Position numbers and translations under genes: made by a program. The notes below the pieces were generated by a model, which did not search any database, was not told where the DNA came from, and saw only the letters and a list, made by a program, of their open reading frames with translations. Of a DNA stretch of 64,000 bases, positions 34,562 to 43,690 are shown piece after piece. The DNA lies in contig NZ_AP018222.1 of assembly GCF_002368035.1 (NCBI RefSeq), positions 4,643,534 to 4,707,533 on the forward strand. The letters are read 5' to 3'. How positions within the stretch are numbered: the stretch's first letter is position 1; each line of letters begins with the position of its first letter. The stretch comes from Nostoc linckia NIES-25. Lineage in GTDB: Bacteria; Cyanobacteriota; Cyanobacteriia; Cyanobacteriales; Nostocaceae.

Positions 34562-34687
34562 TAATTGGGCATAGGAAGAGGACAAGGGGAAAGGGAAAGG
34601 GGTAAGGGGAAAAGGGTAAAGGTTAAAGGGAAAAGAGAGATCTTTCCTTTGCCCAATGGCCAATGCCCAATGTCCAATGCCCAATGA
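34562..34687. repeat. Purine/pyrimidine repeat between convergent genes
   Basis: The spacer consists of GGGGAAAGGGAAAGGGG-type purine repeats followed by CCAATGCCCAATG tandem units. It has no clear terminator. Short frames in it are artefacts. Confidence 0.6.
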
Positions 34688-35455
34688 CTAATAAACACGC
34701 TGTTTAAGTTTTGCTGATATGGGTATGAAAGTTTTGGCTGTTTTGGGTGGTAGTACTTGCGAGCGATCGCACTCTTGCAGGATCTTAAAAGCTGCCTCTC
34801 GAACTACAACTTCCTTTTCACGACTCAGTAGGAGTTGCAAGCATTCGACTACATCTTGCTGCGCTGAAGAATCAACTCGCTTACGGGCGATGGATTTAGT
34901 TATTTGGCGCAGGGCAATTAACCGCTTTAATGGATCTTTTTCGGTTAAATTGACTAACAACTGCTCTAGGTGGTCTTCTTCTCGATTTCGATAAAAGTTG
35001 ACAAGTTGCCATACTAATAAAATTAATGTTAACAGGGTTCCTACGCCTTGGGCGATCGCACCAGCCGCAATCCACCGACTATGAGAGTCAACCCAAATTG
35101 CAGCCGCCATGTAAGTGCTGACAGTAGCAATACCACCACTGAGAACTGCTAACACTAACCGACGGTTTGGACTGTTTAAAAACTCCCGTATTTTAGACCA
35201 GCGCAATTGCCAGTCCCACTCTTGCATTGAGTAAACTAATACCATTACTCCAACACCGATTAACAGAGCTAATAGGAGTTTCCAGTTCCACAACAGCATA
35301 GCAACGGCGATCGTCAGGAACCCAAGAATGCCTCCGGGCCCAGAGTAGCGTTTAAAAGTTTGTTGTTTTGAGCTTCCTCCTATCTTGAATTTTGGAAGCG
35401 ACCAGTAGGGGATCTGCTCGATCAATTGCTGCCAAGAAGACGAAGCCTGTGCCAC
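34688..35455 (-). CDS. Membrane protein with C-terminal armadillo/HEAT-like helical domain
   Basis: The 255-residue protein has two pairs of hydrophobic segments: GGILGFLTIAVAMLLW plus LLLALLIGVGVMVLVY, then LVLAVLSGGIATVSTYMAAA plus IAAGAIAQGVGTLLTLILLV. A cytoplasmic helical domain follows (about 160-255; LLVNLTEKDPLKRLIALRQI, ECLQLLLSREKEVVVREAA) and looks like two or three ARM/HEAT units. I know such proteins only as conserved cyanobacterial proteins without assigned function. The HEAT-like part suggests protein binding at the membrane. Confidence 0.75.
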   Translation of the reverse strand: MAQASSSWQQLIEQIPYWSLPKFKIGGSSKQQTFKRYSGPGGILGFLTIAVAMLLWNWKLLLALLIGVGVMVLVYSMQEWDWQLRWSKIREFLNSPNRRLVLAVLSGGIATVSTYMAAAIWVDSHSRWIAAGAIAQGVGTLLTLILLVWQLVNFYRNREEDHLEQLLVNLTEKDPLKRLIALRQITKSIARKRVDSSAQQDVVECLQLLLSREKEVVVREAAFKILQECDRSQVLPPKTAKTFIPISAKLKQRVY

Positions 35456-35520
35456 GGTGTTTACCTACTTGAATGCGAGATTACCTATTGTAAAAGTTTT
35501 ATTAGAGACGAAGAAATCAA

Positions 35521-35773
35521 GGAGTGTCCCTAATACGGTTTGTTTAAGATCCCCCCGCCTACGGCGACCTCCTTAAAAAGGGGGTAAAACAAGGTTGTGA
35601 GCAAGCCTTGGAAAGGGGAGCCAGCGACGGGTACGAGGGGGTTTCCACGCCACTTCCTTCAACGGAGGGGAAGCCCCAAGGGCGGAGTGGCTCCCCATGA
35701 GCGACTGGCGTGGGTTGGGGGGATCTTCGAGGAATAAACACGTTAACCGAACCGTATTGGGAGTGTCCCTAAT
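35521..35773. mobile_element. MITE-like insert flanked by 14-bp direct repeats
   Basis: GGAGTGTCCCTAAT occurs at 35521-35534 and again at 35760-35773. The 225 bases between begin ACGGTT and end AACCGTATTG, so the ends form a short inverted repeat (AATACGGTT/AACCGTATT) overlapping the direct repeats. The inside has a GCCACGCCACTT...GGAGTGGC hairpin module shared with the element at 5134 and a CCTCCTTAAAAAGGGGG module shared with the element at 3070. The direct repeats are probably a target duplication. Confidence 0.7.
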
Positions 35774-35911
35774 TGGTAAAAATACTAGGAGATTATAAAT
35801 CACACCCTAGTTTCTACCCTTGGGGAGATCCATGAACAATATACTCTAAAACAATACCCGGACTCGGATGAGTAAGCTTAATTTTTCTACTGAGTTTTTA
35901 AGGTTTCTAGT

Positions 35912-36496
35912 CTAGAGACAAAAACGAAAGTCATCAAGGACGAATTGACCGTCAAAAGCACAGAAGGTAACAGTGTAAATGTTATTCGCAGTTATGGATA
36001 ATAACGTATTGGAGGAAATTGCTGAGTCAGAATTGGCGAGATTGGCCCCCGGTAGTACGGTTTGTCCGAGGAGTTGCCGATCGCGATCGTAAGCCGAAAG
36101 CACTAGCCGCTGCGAACTAGTGACAAAGGCACTAACCGAGTTGACAGGATGCAAGAAAGTAGCTTCTAAAAATCCGCTTTTGGGCGCTCCCATCAACACT
36201 GTCAGCCCTGAATAGCTGGGAAATGCTGGATTTGATGGCTGTATTGCTAGGGAATTCTCAAAAATTACTCCCCAGCGTTCATACTGGCGCTCTACGACTT
36301 CAAAACACTTTAAGTCTTCAAAGTCTAAACAAATACAAGTAGGTATACTGAGTTTGGTAAGGTCAATAGGTGGCTCGACGCGATCGCGCCGGGATGAAGC
36401 TGTAATTTGGTTTTGTATATTAAAATTGTCAAGCGCAAATTTAGGGTCTTCAATCCTTGGTACTTTATTCGATTGAAGAGTAGCCTGCTTTACCAT
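35912..36496 (-). CDS. Beta-sandwich protein resembling PEP-CTERM-type domains, function unknown
   Basis: The 194-residue protein has no signal peptide or membrane segment. Its core reads CLDFEDLKCFEVVERQYERWG, then VIFENSLAIQPSNPAFPSYSG, VSAFVTSSQRLVLSAYDRDR, and ends ITANNIYTVTF with FVLDDFRF. This order (FEDL, GV-F, P-S-G, AYD-G-LL, DDFRF) is like the jelly-roll domain of many exported PEP-CTERM proteins, but here it lacks both the export signal and the C-terminal anchor. Carbohydrate binding is possible but not shown. It is a single gene. Confidence 0.7.
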   Translation of the reverse strand: MVKQATLQSNKVPRIEDPKFALDNFNIQNQITASSRRDRVEPPIDLTKLSIPTCICLDFEDLKCFEVVERQYERWGVIFENSLAIQPSNPAFPSYSGLTVLMGAPKSGFLEATFLHPVNSVSAFVTSSQRLVLSAYDRDRQLLGQTVLPGANLANSDSAISSNTLLSITANNIYTVTFCAFDGQFVLDDFRFCL

Positions 36497-37051
36497 GACA
36501 TTCCGCCTTACGATTATCTAGAGAATAATCAGATTCAGTAATATATCAAAAGCTATTCTTTTTAGATGCACAACTAAAACTAATAGCTGATTCAAACCAT
36601 CGTTATGGCTATTTCTGAAGCTCAAAATTATTTATCAGTTTTTTCATAGACTACCATAAACAACTCATCTGTATTCATGTCTGTAGTGATACTTGCTACT
36701 ACGTAAAATAATAAAAACATAGTAATTACAAGGTTAATTTATTTTTGAATATGAAAAAATAAACACCAAATCTTTACAACTGTTTCAGTAGTTTTACATC
36801 TACTTAATCTGACGCTGGCCAGAAGTCCTAAAGTGATTGGTTCGCCGATAATAAATCTGTGGGAGATCCGGGGACGCAAAGAAGGAAGAGGACGTGGGGA
36901 GCAGGAGACGCAGGACGCAAACAATTACCTCTGTGTATTTCCGAAGTTACCATTAGTTAAAGCCGTGTTCGGACTTCTCTTGGCGTCCCCTTATCTCCCT
37001 GTCTCTGGTGTTATGCGTGTTAATGAATCATTAAAGTGAAGAAAAATATTT
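36497..37051. other. Gene-free interval
   Basis: Nothing coding is supported. The first 280 bases are AT-rich with no clear structure. Around 36865-36985 a G-rich stretch (GGACGCAAAGAAGG, AGGAGACGCAGGACGC) looks like repeat debris. The last 60 bases probably hold the promoter of the hydrolase-like gene. Confidence 0.4.
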
Positions 37052-37948
37052 ATGTTTCAGCCAATAGGATTTGAACAACGCTCCGTAATTACCTCATTAG
37101 GTAAGATGGTGTATTATACTAATGTTGGGTCGCCCTGGCACAACGATGCGACTGTCAAAGACGACCGGGAAACTTTGGTTTTTTTACACGGCTTTGGTGG
37201 TGGATCTTCTGCTTATGAGTGGTCGAAAGTTTATCCGGCTTTTGCTGCTGAATATCGGATTATTGCACCAGATTTAATCGGTTGGGGTAGATCTGAACAT
37301 CCAGCACGTAGTTATAAAATTGACGATTATTTGACAACAATTCGGGAGTTTTTGCAGCAGACTTGTACTGGCCCGGTAACAACGATCGCTTCATCTTTGA
37401 CCGCAGCCTTTACAATTAGAGTGGCGATCGCTCATCCTGAATTATTTAAGTCTTTAATTCTCACTACTCCCGCCGGACTTTCCGATTTTGGCGAAGACTA
37501 TTCCCGCAGCTTTTTTGCTCAGTTAATCAGTGTTCCGATTATTGACCGCGTGCTATACAGTACTGGGGTTGCTACCAGTGGGGGTATTCGCAGCTTTTTA
37601 GAACAACGACAGTTTGCTCAGTCTAATCGAGTTTACCAAGAAATTGTAGATGCTTATCTAGAATCAGCCCAACAGCCGAATGCTGAGTATGCAGCACTAT
37701 CTTTTGTACGTGGGGATTTGTGCTTTGATTTATCCCTTTATATACAACAATTGACCGCTCCCACCGCCATTATTTGGGGACAAAAATCGCAATTTACAGG
37801 CCCTGGAATTGGCCGCCGCCTCGCCGAAATCAATCCCCAAGCAATCCGGTTTTTTCAACAATTGGAAGATGTAGGCTTAACACCGCAGTTAGAATTGCCA
37901 GCAGTCACAATTGGGTTAATTCGCAAATTTTTGCCTTTGCTTAATTAA
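37052..37948 (+). CDS. Alpha/beta-hydrolase-fold protein with a degenerate catalytic triad
   Basis: The 298-residue protein has a clear alpha/beta-hydrolase fold: LVFLHGFGGGSSAYEWSKVYP (oxyanion region), IIAPDLIGWGRSEHP, then the nucleophile-elbow region TIASSLTAAFT. The elbow is A-S-S115-L-T instead of G-x-S-x-G. The acid position reads WGQKS where G-x-x-D is usual. The histidine position reads VGLTPQLELP, with Leu276 where most members have His. Two of three triad residues are therefore missing. A non-hydrolytic role or a different mechanism is likely. Related proteins are widespread in cyanobacteria and plastids, and whether they share these changes needs an alignment. Confidence 0.82.
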   Translation: MFQPIGFEQRSVITSLGKMVYYTNVGSPWHNDATVKDDRETLVFLHGFGGGSSAYEWSKVYPAFAAEYRIIAPDLIGWGRSEHPARSYKIDDYLTTIREFLQQTCTGPVTTIASSLTAAFTIRVAIAHPELFKSLILTTPAGLSDFGEDYSRSFFAQLISVPIIDRVLYSTGVATSGGIRSFLEQRQFAQSNRVYQEIVDAYLESAQQPNAEYAALSFVRGDLCFDLSLYIQQLTAPTAIIWGQKSQFTGPGIGRRLAEINPQAIRFFQQLEDVGLTPQLELPAVTIGLIRKFLPLLN

Positions 37949-38004
37949 TATTCAGAATTCAGAATTCAGGAGTCAGAATTCAGAATCAAGGGTGTGACTT
38001 GAAC

Positions 38005-38096
38005 AGGACTTACGCAAAAGATAACGAAAGTAGCGGTAATTCATGAATTACCGCTACGCAAGAATAAGGTTTTCAGTCACATATTGCGTAAGTTTT
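38005..38096. repeat. MITE-like family B, complete copy
   Basis: It is nearly identical to the copy at 33529-33620, with the same ends and the central GTAGCGGTAATTCATGAATT palindrome. The last bases of its right end have diverged (TTGCGTAAGTTTT). Confidence 0.85.
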
Positions 38097-38175
38097 GTTG
38101 AAAATGAAACTTACTACAACTTATTAATTTTTGAACTGATTAAGTTTGGTATCAAACCCTTCTGAATTCTGAATT

Positions 38176-38709
38176 CTATTTGTCTTTGATTCTGACATCA
38201 ATGACAGTAGCATTGAAATTGTAGTTAAAACCTTCCAACTCAAATGGCATTCCAATTTTAACTTTGCTGTTACCAAGAACAGGGCCGCTTTGAGTCACTT
38301 GGGCTTTGCCATCTAAAGTTAAGAGAAAATCTGCACTAAAATTATTGCTTTTTGGATCTGGCAGTTCTTTAACAGTCCCATCAGGTTGGAAAACATTGAC
38401 TGTTCTTGGTAGCTGTTGAATTGATTTAATCTCAATCTGCCCATAAGGTTGGTTGCGGATAATCACATTAGTTTTACCGCCTTTTTTTAATCCGTTATTG
38501 AATAATTGTTCTGGGTCGCGTACATTCAAACCACGAACTACTAAATCGACCTCGATGGGTACTGTTTTGGCACCAACTTGGGCAACAGAACCAGAAGTGC
38601 CAGGAAAGATAAAGATGCCAAATATAACTAGCAAAATTACCAACGCAGCACCTAAATCTAGGAGATTAATTTTGCCAAACAAACGACCTTTTGAATCTAA
38701 AATAGCCAT
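38176..38709 (-). CDS. DUF4330-type membrane-anchored protein
   Basis: Start placed at the ATG at 38709 (MAILDSKGRLFGKINLLDLG), because the upstream open frame is not protein-like. The 177-residue product has one membrane segment near the N-terminus (LGAALVILLVIFGIFIF) and a soluble beta-rich part: VPIEVDLVVRGLNVRDPE, TNVIIRNQPYGQIEIKSI, and IGMPFELEGFNYNFNATVIDV. The opening LLDLGAAL and this layout match DUF4330 as I remember it, a family of unknown function in cyanobacteria. The soluble part is probably periplasmic. Confidence 0.75.
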   Translation of the reverse strand: MAILDSKGRLFGKINLLDLGAALVILLVIFGIFIFPGTSGSVAQVGAKTVPIEVDLVVRGLNVRDPEQLFNNGLKKGGKTNVIIRNQPYGQIEIKSIQQLPRTVNVFQPDGTVKELPDPKSNNFSADFLLTLDGKAQVTQSGPVLGNSKVKIGMPFELEGFNYNFNATVIDVRIKDK

Positions 38710-39088
38710 AAAAAGTTTTCCAAGGTAATAGCGAAGTAATTGATTGTAGCAAGAATATTTTCGACAGGAAGGGTTATTGTATTTATTTGGCAATAACTCA
38801 AATAGGCTGGTGGACAGTTTATCACGACTTTGTAAGTTTAGAGCTGCTGTATCTAACCCTAAAATTTTACAGATTGGAACTGATGTACCCAAAAGATAAT
38901 ATCTAAATGTTAAGCCTATCTCTAGAGGGAATCGTTAGCCTTCTAAACTTCAGTATATTTGCGTAAGTATTAGCTGTATAACGATCCGTTTGGTTTTGAA
39001 CTAATAATGCAACTTAGAATACTCTAAATCCGTCTCATAATTTGTCTTATCATTTTACGTTCTCTCAAAATTATCTTCAGTGCAGATT

Positions 39089-39946
39089 ATGTTGAATTGG
39101 AAAGGTTTTGTTGTAAATTACCGCATGTGGCGGCGTCGCTGGTTTTATCCACTAATTTCGCTGGTTGTCGCTTCGAGTCTGTGTCTGGGTACAGCCTTGC
39201 CTGGAAGAAGTTTAGAATTCTTGCCTCTAATATTGCAGGGCGTCCAAGTACTTCAGCTATCTAATATATCCGATCGCCAGGAAACTGATATTGGTAAGCA
39301 GATTAATCAGGAAATAATAGGCAGTCAAGTCCGGCTTTACAAGAATGCTGGAGTTAATAACTATGTAGAACAAATTGGTCGGCGGCTAGCGGCTAATAGC
39401 GATCGCCCCAATCTTAGCTATACTTTCCAAGTAGTTGAAGATGATGCGATTAATGCCTTTGCGACGTTGGGAGGCTATGTATATGTCCACACGGGTTTGC
39501 TCAAAGCCGCAGATAATGAAGCAGAACTAGCAAGCGTTATCGCCCATGAAATTGGTCACATTGGTGGAAGACACTTAGTTAAACAGATGCGCCAAAAAGC
39601 GGTCGCTAGTGGTTTAGCAAGTGCAACTGGTTTAGACCGCAATACAGCTGTCAATATTGGTGTAGAACTTGCCCTAAATCGTCCCCGCAGCCGTCAAGAT
39701 GAATATGATGCCGACAAAAGAGGATTAAAAACTTTGACACGGGCTGGTTATGCTCAGTCTGCTATGGTTTCTTTTATGCAAAAGCTTTTGAAACAGGGTG
39801 GTTCTGTCCCCACATTTTTGAGTACGCACCCCGGAACCAGCGATCGCATTGCTAACCTCAAACGTGCAATTGAGTCCCAACCTAGTAATAAAACTTACGG
39901 ATTGGATAGTGCTAGTTATAGAGCCAATATTCGACCTTTGGCGTAA
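39089..39946 (+). CDS. M48-family zinc metalloprotease
   Basis: The 285-residue protein has an N-terminal signal/anchor segment after a basic start (RRRWFYPLISLVVASSLCLG). The M48 core follows: DDAINAFATLGGYVYVHTGLL, the zinc motif HEIGH (153-157) in VIAHEIGHIGGRHL, and the third-ligand region RSRQDEYDADKRGLK. It ends with FLSTHPGTSDRIANL, typical of the BepA/LoiP-like branch. It is likely a periplasmic protease that clears misfolded envelope proteins. A GTG at 39080 is an alternative start. A cluster of G-rich tandem repeats follows the stop codon. Confidence 0.92.
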   Translation: MLNWKGFVVNYRMWRRRWFYPLISLVVASSLCLGTALPGRSLEFLPLILQGVQVLQLSNISDRQETDIGKQINQEIIGSQVRLYKNAGVNNYVEQIGRRLAANSDRPNLSYTFQVVEDDAINAFATLGGYVYVHTGLLKAADNEAELASVIAHEIGHIGGRHLVKQMRQKAVASGLASATGLDRNTAVNIGVELALNRPRSRQDEYDADKRGLKTLTRAGYAQSAMVSFMQKLLKQGGSVPTFLSTHPGTSDRIANLKRAIESQPSNKTYGLDSASYRANIRPLA

Positions 39947-39950
39947 TGTT

Positions 39951-40106
39951 AAGGGCATGGGGCAAGCAGGATGTGGGAGGTGTGGGAGGTGTGGGAGGTG
40001 TGGGAGGAGAGGGAGGATGGTGAAAAAATCTTTCTCCCCTCTCTCCCCACACTCCCCCATCCCCCCACACTCCCCACACCTCCCCATCTCACCACTCCCC
40101 TCATCC
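39951..40106. repeat. GGGAGGTGT tandem array and inverted CCCCACACT array
   Basis: Four tandem GTGGGAGGT units are followed by their C-rich counterparts (CTCCCCACACTCCCCCATCC), so the region between two convergent genes can form a long hairpin. It may act as a bidirectional terminator. Confidence 0.65.
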
Positions 40107-40856
40107 CTAATCCCGCCGATGAACTCTGATTTTAGCTGGGTCAATTGCGATCGCTGCATCTTTTAAGGGCAGGGCACGCAGATAATTTCTAAAAATGTTA
40201 ACTTGATATACTAAATTATTTGTAATATCTAGTCCAGTCAACCATCCGCTCCGAGGATGATAAGCGCCAGTATCTATGCCTAGCCATCCCTGTCCTTGTG
40301 CCAGTTGACCGGGAGAAACGCCTGGTAGAGTAAAGGTAATGGTGTGACCGATGATAATTTGCTTATCAGGGAAATAAGGCTTGGGAATGCTGTGAAATTC
40401 TTCTCTTATCCAGCACAGCTGCTCGGCTGTTTGTTCGATCGCTGGCTTAGAAGGGTCAACACCAGCATGAGTTAACCAAATATCCCCCAAGTCAATATAT
40501 GTAGGTAAAGACTTAAACCAGTCTAAATGGTCATCTGGAATTGTAGCCTCGTGGTAACTGGCTACAGTAGCTTGCCCCCCACTGTATAACCATGCTTGCA
40601 TCCTGGGGGAAGAAGCCCTTTCATCGGTGAGAATGCTTAATAACATTTGCTCGTGATTTCCCAGCAGACACGCGTAGTTATTTCGTTTGACAAAATTAAC
40701 TACTTGTGCGCTATGAGGGCCGCGATCGATTAAGTCTCCCAGAAAATAAACTTCATCGTCTGATGTGGGGGCGATCGCCTCCAACAATATCATCAAACCT
40801 TCATAGTGACCATGTACATCCCCAATTACAATTCGTCTGGGGTTAGTTTCGTTCAT
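40107..40856 (-). CDS. Metallophosphoesterase (PPP-type Ser/Thr phosphatase / ApaH-like)
   Basis: The 249-residue protein carries the three PPP metal-binding motifs: GDVHG (12-16), GDLIDRGP (40-47) and GNHE (66-69). LTHAGVDP and IIGHT supply the remaining metal-binding histidines. The size and the Trp/Gly-rich segment GWLGIDTGAYHPRSG resemble bacterial PrpA/PrpE-type phosphatases and ApaH-like enzymes; whether it acts on phosphoproteins or dinucleoside polyphosphates cannot be read. It is cytoplasmic and stands alone. Confidence 0.9.
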   Translation of the reverse strand: MNETNPRRIVIGDVHGHYEGLMILLEAIAPTSDDEVYFLGDLIDRGPHSAQVVNFVKRNNYACLLGNHEQMLLSILTDERASSPRMQAWLYSGGQATVASYHEATIPDDHLDWFKSLPTYIDLGDIWLTHAGVDPSKPAIEQTAEQLCWIREEFHSIPKPYFPDKQIIIGHTITFTLPGVSPGQLAQGQGWLGIDTGAYHPRSGWLTGLDITNNLVYQVNIFRNYLRALPLKDAAIAIDPAKIRVHRRD

Positions 40857-41136
40857 TGTCTCTTGGCTACAATAATTTTGAATGTTCGCTCATACTTCTG
40901 CTACAGTTTAAGCTGTCTTGTTTCCGTAATGACAGGTAAAAACACTGGATTACCTTTATTTTAATTTAAAGTTTAATTTTAATTTAATTATTATCGCAGT
41001 CAGGAATAGGTTTAACTGGCGATCGCAATATAGTATAATCTATGATTTTTGTGACAATTTAAAAATTAGTAAATTTAATCTAGGTTGTTAGCCTAGAATC
41101 TAAGGTGTTGCTGTATACCTAAATTTTTATTTCACA

Positions 41137-41421
41137 ATGTCTAACAATTTTTCTGCTGAAATTAGTTCGCGTATCTGCAACCACATGAATGAAGATCATA
41201 GCGATGCTGTGGTTCTTTATGCTAAGACTTTTGGCGGTATTACAGATGCGATCGCAGCCAAAATGCTGTCAATTGATGCACAGGGCATGGATTTAACAGC
41301 GCAAGTGAATGGGGAAAATGTACCAGTTCGTATTCAGTTCGATCGTGTTTTAGTAGATTCGGAAGATGCTCATCAAACTTTGATTGCAATGGTGAAGCAA
41401 GCACGGTTGAAATCAAAGTAG
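41137..41421 (+). CDS. DUF2470-domain protein
   Basis: The 94-residue protein is a single DUF2470 domain: RICNHMNEDHSDAVVLYAKTFGG at the start, IDAQGMDLTAQVNGE in the middle, and VRIQFDRVLVDSEDAHQTLIAMV near the end. This domain occurs alone or as the C-terminal part of HugZ/pyridoxamine-oxidase-like haem-degrading proteins; the conserved HMNEDH segment is its hallmark. The stand-alone role is unknown. The upstream region is AT-rich and likely holds its promoter. Confidence 0.88.
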   Translation: MSNNFSAEISSRICNHMNEDHSDAVVLYAKTFGGITDAIAAKMLSIDAQGMDLTAQVNGENVPVRIQFDRVLVDSEDAHQTLIAMVKQARLKSK

Positions 41422-42233
41422 AAAACAGCTAATTATTGCTTGATGGTACAGAGCAAGGAGATTGATTCGTGGTGTCAATTCAAAATCTAAAATTTAGAAT
41501 TTAAATTTATCTAACAATATGAAGAAAGGGAAAGGGGAAAGGAAACCCGATACTTAAAAGCAGGGGTTTCAAGTATAGACACTGATTTTTCTCTCTGCGA
41601 GACGCCAAGGGCGAACGCACTATGTGTCTTCTCAATCTTGTTTTTTTGTTCTCCCTTTTATAAAGTAAACCTTAAATTGTAGGGTGCGTTATAGCAACGC
41701 GTAACGCACGATGTTTCTCGGTGCCCTGCGGCTGATTTTTACTCTCTTAAACTCTCAAATCCCTGCTATAGCCGTAACACACCCCTACCTTAATATTTGC
41801 TTTATAAATAGTCTCTAATAATCGGTTAATTTCTCTGATTTTAATGATAGCGATCGCATATAGCACCGCAACTTTTAAAGGGCAAAGCATTAAGAGGATA
41901 GGCGTACAAAAATATGCCGATAGAATTAAAAATAACGGACGCGTCCACAAAAGACATAGTAGTTTTTATATCGGCTTATATAGCCAATATTGGCTTCATT
42001 TTATGGAGTCGTCATGGGAGAATGTTACAAAGTTAATCAAACTAAATCGCATTGATTGAAAAAATTTAAGTATCTGTAGTAGCGTGTCAAAACTAAAATG
42101 TTAGAATAAATTTTATTGTGGGATGGGTGTCCTCACCCGTCCGGTGCATGCTTTCCGGCCCACCCCACAAGAGCTAAATTTTATGCACTATTTTAGCCTT
42201 GCCATGCCACAACGTATATTTGAAAAATCAAAT
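41422..42233. other. Gene-free interval with repeats
   Basis: No gene is supported before the small frame at 42234. A family-F repeat lies at 42105-42209. A weak frame at 41844-42059 has no family signal or ribosome-binding site. The stretch at 41680-41720 (GGTGCGTTATAGCAACGCGTAACGCACGATG) is an inverted repeat common between Nostoc genes. Confidence 0.45.
42105..42209. repeat. Family-F repeat, copy 2
   Basis: It starts AATAAATTTTATTGTGGG and ends CACTATTTTAGCCTTGCC, like the copy at 16670-16772. The central hairpin differs (CCGGTGCATGCTTTCCGG here), which suggests that the loop module is exchanged. Confidence 0.7.
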
Positions 42234-42356
42234 ATGAGTCCTATAGAGATAAATCAAGAAACAGAAAAGGAAAAAATTCTATGTTCTCATTGCCAGCGTA
42301 CCGCTACCAACGGTATTAAATGTAAAGGTATTTGTGTAGCTGATAGTGACTATTAG
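42234..42356 (+). CDS. Possible 40-residue protein with CxxC...CxxxC motif
   Basis: The frame reads MSPIEINQETEKEKILCSHC, then QRTATNGIKCKGICVADSDY and stop. The pairs C-S-H-C and C-K-G-I-C could bind a metal such as zinc. The acidic head and the compact Cys part look protein-like, and I have a faint memory of similar short proteins in Nostoc. No strong ribosome-binding site is seen, and the ATG is only 25 bases after a family-F repeat, so the real start could have been displaced. Confidence 0.5.
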   Translation: MSPIEINQETEKEKILCSHCQRTATNGIKCKGICVADSDY

Positions 42357-42472
42357 AAAACTGCGACAAATAAAAACCGCTTGAAGCCTGTGTAACTTAA
42401 ATGTGCGACAGATTGCGTTAAAGTGGAAAAATAACGTAAGTTAGCTCTGCTGAAACTACTTTGTCTTAAATA

Positions 42473-43690
42473 ATGGTTTCTACTTTTCCCAACCCTTCTT
42501 CTGTTGACTTATCTCGAATTAGACTTTCAATTCGCTCATTGCAACCACAATTGATAGAGTGGCGGCGGCGATTACATCAACAACCAGAGTTGGGTTTTCA
42601 GGAAAAACTGACTGCTGAATTCGTCTCACAAAAATTGCAAGAATGGGGAATTGAGCATCAAACTAGTATTGCCCAAACTGGTATTGTTGCAACTATCAAA
42701 GGGAATAAACTCCCCATTGAGAAAGTTTTGGCAATTCGAGCCGATATGGATGCTTTGCCAATTCAAGAACTTAACGAAGTGCCCTACAAATCTCAGCATG
42801 ATGGAGTAATGCACGCTTGTGGACATGATGGACATACTGCGATCGCTTTAGGTACAGCTTACTATCTACAACAGCATCGTCAAGATTTCTCTGGTACGGT
42901 AAAAATTATCTTTCAGCCAGCAGAAGAATCACCAGGAGGCGCAAAGCCGATGATTGAAGCTGGGGTGCTGAAAAATCCTGATGTTGACGCAATTATTGGT
43001 TTGCATTTATGGAATAATTTGCCCTTAGGAACGGTGGGCGTTCGTGCTGGGGCTTTGATGGCGGCTGTGGAGTGCTTTAACTGCACAATTTTGGGCAAAG
43101 GTGGACATGGCGCACTACCTCATCAAACGGTGGATTCCGTTGTTGTTGCTGCTCAAATTGTCAATGCTTTACAAACTATTGTTGCTCGGAATGTGAATCC
43201 TATTGATTCGGCTGTGGTGACGGTGGGCGAACTTCATGCTGGAACCAAGCGCAATGTAATTGCTGACACAGCGAAAATGAGTGCTACTGTCAGGTATTTT
43301 AATCCGAGTTTTAAAGGCTTTTTCCATCAGCGCGTCGAGCAGATTATTGCCGGAATTTGTCAGAGTCAGGGTGCGAAGTATGACTTAGATTATTGGTCGC
43401 TTTATCCACCAGTAATTAATGATGTAAAAATGGCTCAATTGGTGCGGTCTGTAGCAGAAGAAGTAGTAGAAACTCCTGTGGGAATTGTGCCAGAATGCCA
43501 AACTATGGCTGCTGAAGATATGTCGTTTTTCTTAGAAGAAGTGCCTGGTTGCTATTTCTTTTTGGGTTCTGCGAATCCTGAGAAAGATTTAGCTTATCCG
43601 CATCATCACCCACGGTTTGATTTTGATGAGACGGCGTTGGGAATGGGTGTGGAAATATTTGTCAGATGCGTGGAGAAGTTTTTTAGTTGA
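42473..43690 (+). CDS. M20-family amidohydrolase (IAA-amino-acid/hippurate hydrolase type)
   Basis: The 405-residue protein matches the M20D amidohydrolases along its length: WRRRLHQQPELGFQE, RADMDALPIQE, the metal-binding MHACGHDGHTA (113-122, with Cys116 as a metal ligand), FQPAEESPGGAKPMIEAGVL with the catalytic and metal-binding glutamates, and a C-terminal metal His in YPHHHPRFDFDE. Members cleave N-acyl amino acids or amide conjugates. It is a soluble cytoplasmic enzyme of 390-410 residues as usual. It stands alone. Confidence 0.94.
   Translation: MVSTFPNPSSVDLSRIRLSIRSLQPQLIEWRRRLHQQPELGFQEKLTAEFVSQKLQEWGIEHQTSIAQTGIVATIKGNKLPIEKVLAIRADMDALPIQELNEVPYKSQHDGVMHACGHDGHTAIALGTAYYLQQHRQDFSGTVKIIFQPAEESPGGAKPMIEAGVLKNPDVDAIIGLHLWNNLPLGTVGVRAGALMAAVECFNCTILGKGGHGALPHQTVDSVVVAAQIVNALQTIVARNVNPIDSAVVTVGELHAGTKRNVIADTAKMSATVRYFNPSFKGFFHQRVEQIIAGICQSQGAKYDLDYWSLYPPVINDVKMAQLVRSVAEEVVETPVGIVPECQTMAAEDMSFFLEEVPGCYFFLGSANPEKDLAYPHHHPRFDFDETALGMGVEIFVRCVEKFFS

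Noticed and set aside
41844..42059. 71-residue plus-strand frame
   Set aside because: No ribosome-binding site, no recognisable domain, and the minus strand is open over the same stretch as well.
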